From the NCBI GenBank assembly GCA_943737045.1, contig CALSFV010000386.1, positions 1 through 64,000 of the forward strand: a DNA stretch of 64,000 nucleotides, read 5' to 3'. Each line of letters begins with the position of its first letter. Position 1 is the first letter of the stretch. Shown in pieces: positions 61,811-64,000 of this stretch. Position numbers and translations under genes: made by a program. The notes below the pieces were generated by a model. It saw nothing but the letters and a program-made list of their open reading frames with translations, ran no database searches and was not told the DNA's origin. This DNA is from Parapristionchus giblindavisi. Its lineage: Eukaryota; Nematoda; Chromadorea; Rhabditida; Diplogasteridae.

Positions 61811-63288
61811 AAGAGGCCGTTTGCGTAAGAGTCGAACAAGGGTTGGCACAGGCCAAAAATTTTAATACCCTCAAAACTTATTTCTAGGTGTTATCGACCC
61901 CGCTGATGAAGATGGACATAGTTATTTTGGCCTCAGTGGCCCCGCAACGGCTGGGCGGGATTACGGTAACATCACGTTTTCAAGTCGTTCTCGGTCCATG
62001 GTTGAGCTAAAGGTATGAAAATTGGTATCCTAGGTCAGAATTCGATGGCGATGATGGTTGTATTATGAGCCCATATCTCCGTTGCACCGCTAATATTACC
62101 TCGATATAGTGATCTGCGAAAGAGGTAAACAAGAGGACTCTCTCAATTCCGCGGCGAAATGAGAGAGTGCCGAGAGAGCGCGCGGAATAGAGAGACGCAG
62201 ACATCTCCTCGTGGTTTTGCTGATCACTATATCGAGGCAATATTAGCGGTGCAACGGAGATTTGGGCTCATAATACATCGTTGGAATCCTCTCGCCACGC
62301 CTGTTCGAACTGTCATACTCGCTAAGGCCGCAACCGTCTCAATAAAAAGTTGCATATTGCGAACTTTTGGAAAATTTTCAAAACTAATGAAGTAGGCAGC
62401 CATCATCGCCATCGAATTCTGACCTAGGATACCAATTTTCATACCTCTAGCTCAACCATGGACCGAGAACGGCTTGAAAACGTGATCTTACCGTAATCCC
62501 GCCCAGGCGTTGCTGGACCACTGGGTCATAAATGAGTACGCCCTTCTTCATCAGCAGGGTCGATAACCCCTATACACAAGTTTTTTTGGGGGGGGGGGGG
62601 AGGTGGACAATTCGGCAACGCCCATTTCGGCAACGAGTTATAAATCGGTTGGGAGATGGTGTATGGAAACAAAAATTGTACCATTATGATCAGTATTGGT
62701 GTACGGTATTGGGCTACCGTAACCGTCGGGAATCGCGAACTGATTTTTTTCAGTCGACCCATGACCCGGGGTTCATGTTTGAAATGGCCGAAGTCGAAAA
62801 ATTCATGACGGCCGTAGATCAAATACTAGTTACCATTATAACAATGAACCAACTTTTATCTTTCTGGATACCGTATCCCGAACTACCGTAATCGAACCGG
62901 GATTTTCCGTCATTTTCCCTACAATATTGTAAGGTACGGTAGCTAGATTACGGTAGTTCGGGTTGCGATATCCAGAAAGATGGAAGTTGGCTCATTGTTG
63001 ATATTATGGCAATTAGTATTTGATCTCCGGGGTTCATGAATTTTTCGACTTCGGCAATTTTCAACCATGAACCCCGGGTCGACTGAAAAAAATCAGTTCG
63101 CGATTCCCGACGGTTACGGTAGCCCAATACCGTACACCCACACTGATAACAATGGTACATTTTGTGTTTCCATACACCATCTCCCAACCGATTTATAACT
63201 CACCCCTCAAGTTTTGAGGGTATTAAAATTTTTTGCCTGCGCCAACCCTCCCCCAGATTTGCCCGACTCTTACACAAACGACCTCTTA
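61811..63288. mobile_element. 1.48-kb foldback element with two internal palindromes
   Basis: AAGAGGCCGTTTGCGTAAGA at the left pairs with the right end TCTTACACAAACGACCTCTT. The arms share TTTTAATACCCTCAAAACTT in opposite senses. Inside are two further palindromes: about 61976-62500 (arms TTCTCGGTCCATGGTTGAGC and its reverse) and about 62635-63205 (arms TTATAAATCGGTTGGGAGAT and its reverse). Open frames here are palindrome by-products. A shorter relative is at 40634-41477. Confidence 0.78.
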
Positions 63289-64000
63289 AGTAGACGTAAA
63301 TAGTGACGTCACTCTTTAAGTAGACTTACATTTCACTTGATATAGACCTACAAGTCTCCCCAGATATAATTACATATACCTTTTTCCAAGATTAGCCCTA
63401 ACCCGTATCTCCCAAACTGTCACTGTACCGAAATCCCTCACCGATATCACTATATCTTTAATGTTACCTATAATAAAATGGAATAAAGAATAAGAATAAG
63501 AAAGATAAGTCTACTTAAAGTGAAAGCGTAAGTACCCTTCCTGTTTTGAAATACCCGAGTCTGTCAAAGACAATATTGTAGTTCTTTTCAACCGAGTAGA
63601 AAAGAAAACGAAAGGATCTTTTTAAATCGTATAGTCTAGACTTTAGCAGAGAACGGTAGCAACTTTTTTGTCCCATCTTTTTAAAGGAATACCCCAGGAT
63701 ACATGTGTACACATTGTGTATTATAAAAATGGATCTCAAAAAAGAGCGGCTAGCCACTGGCAAAACAGAGATCCTGAATAAGGAAAATGATGTCGGGTCC
63801 CACAGGGAAGCGGTCAAACCTTTCGTTCAAACGGGCCCGTTATCGGAACAATAAAACAGCATGCTGCATTTATGCGCTGCAAAATTCAGCTTCGCTGTAA
63901 GATTTCGCAGGTTTGAGAATTTTTACTTCTACTGTTTCCACTTCATTTTGCTTGTTTCTCTTGTTGCGTTTCATGTTTATTCACGTCTATTACATCTGTT
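63289..64000. other. Window end without a gene
   Basis: TAAGTAGACTTAC-type arms at 63286-63350 and 63505-63560 flank a small repeat element. The remaining sequence to the window end shows no coding content that can be supported. Confidence 0.5.

Noticed and set aside
62526..63187. Paired similar open frames on both strands
   Set aside because: They are the two arms of one palindrome inside a foldback element, so the similarity is structural.

Overview
The window is nuclear DNA of a nematode. The evidence is a STAR-family RNA-binding gene whose KH domain reads as nematode ASD-2/GLD-1, a worm cuticle collagen with the N-terminal transmembrane plus RIKR cleavage layout, two divergent CK1/TTBK-like kinases of the type greatly expanded in nematodes, short phase-conserved introns with TTTCAG-like acceptors, and many small foldback (MITE-like) repeats. 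Species and genus cannot be fixed from the sequence alone. All exon models are manual. They were checked by reading-frame continuity across every junction, not by transcripts.

Layout. 1-6655: CT/GA-rich microsatellite blocks and a TA-flanked foldback element carrying tRNA-like promoter boxes; no convincing gene. 6656-14744 (+): asd-2 homologue in 12 coding exons, with a complete QUA1-KH-QUA2 region, an Ala/Gln-rich tail and a final exon ending in HPYKQ. 17069-17368 (-): small secreted Gly/Asn/Tyr-repeat protein. 19244-61607: six genes of one small secreted cysteine-rich family (19244-19924 -, 25995-28881 +, 39490-41792 -, 51656-52557 +, 56637-57487 +, 59164-61607 +). Between them lie two CK1/TTBK-like kinases (30397-32613 - and 34054-37102 -) and a cuticle collagen (43981-45395 +). 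61608-64000: a large nested foldback element and repeat remnants.

The most distinctive content is the secreted family. Each protein has a signal peptide, then a half-EGF module (the last four EGF cysteines), then a six-cysteine module ending in the signature C-L-D-x-x-G-W-C-x-P. Nearly all introns are phase 1, so modules can be duplicated without breaking frame. This has happened twice here: one gene holds two complete modules in series, and another holds a duplicated exon pair. I do not recognise a named family or function.

Mobile DNA is abundant: two TTAA-flanked (piggyBac-like) foldback copies, several 110-125 bp and 220-400 bp inverted-repeat families present many times, and a 1.55 kb foldback element that appears to carry coding sequence in its arms and centre. 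No operon is obvious, and no functional tRNA, rRNA or CRISPR array was found.
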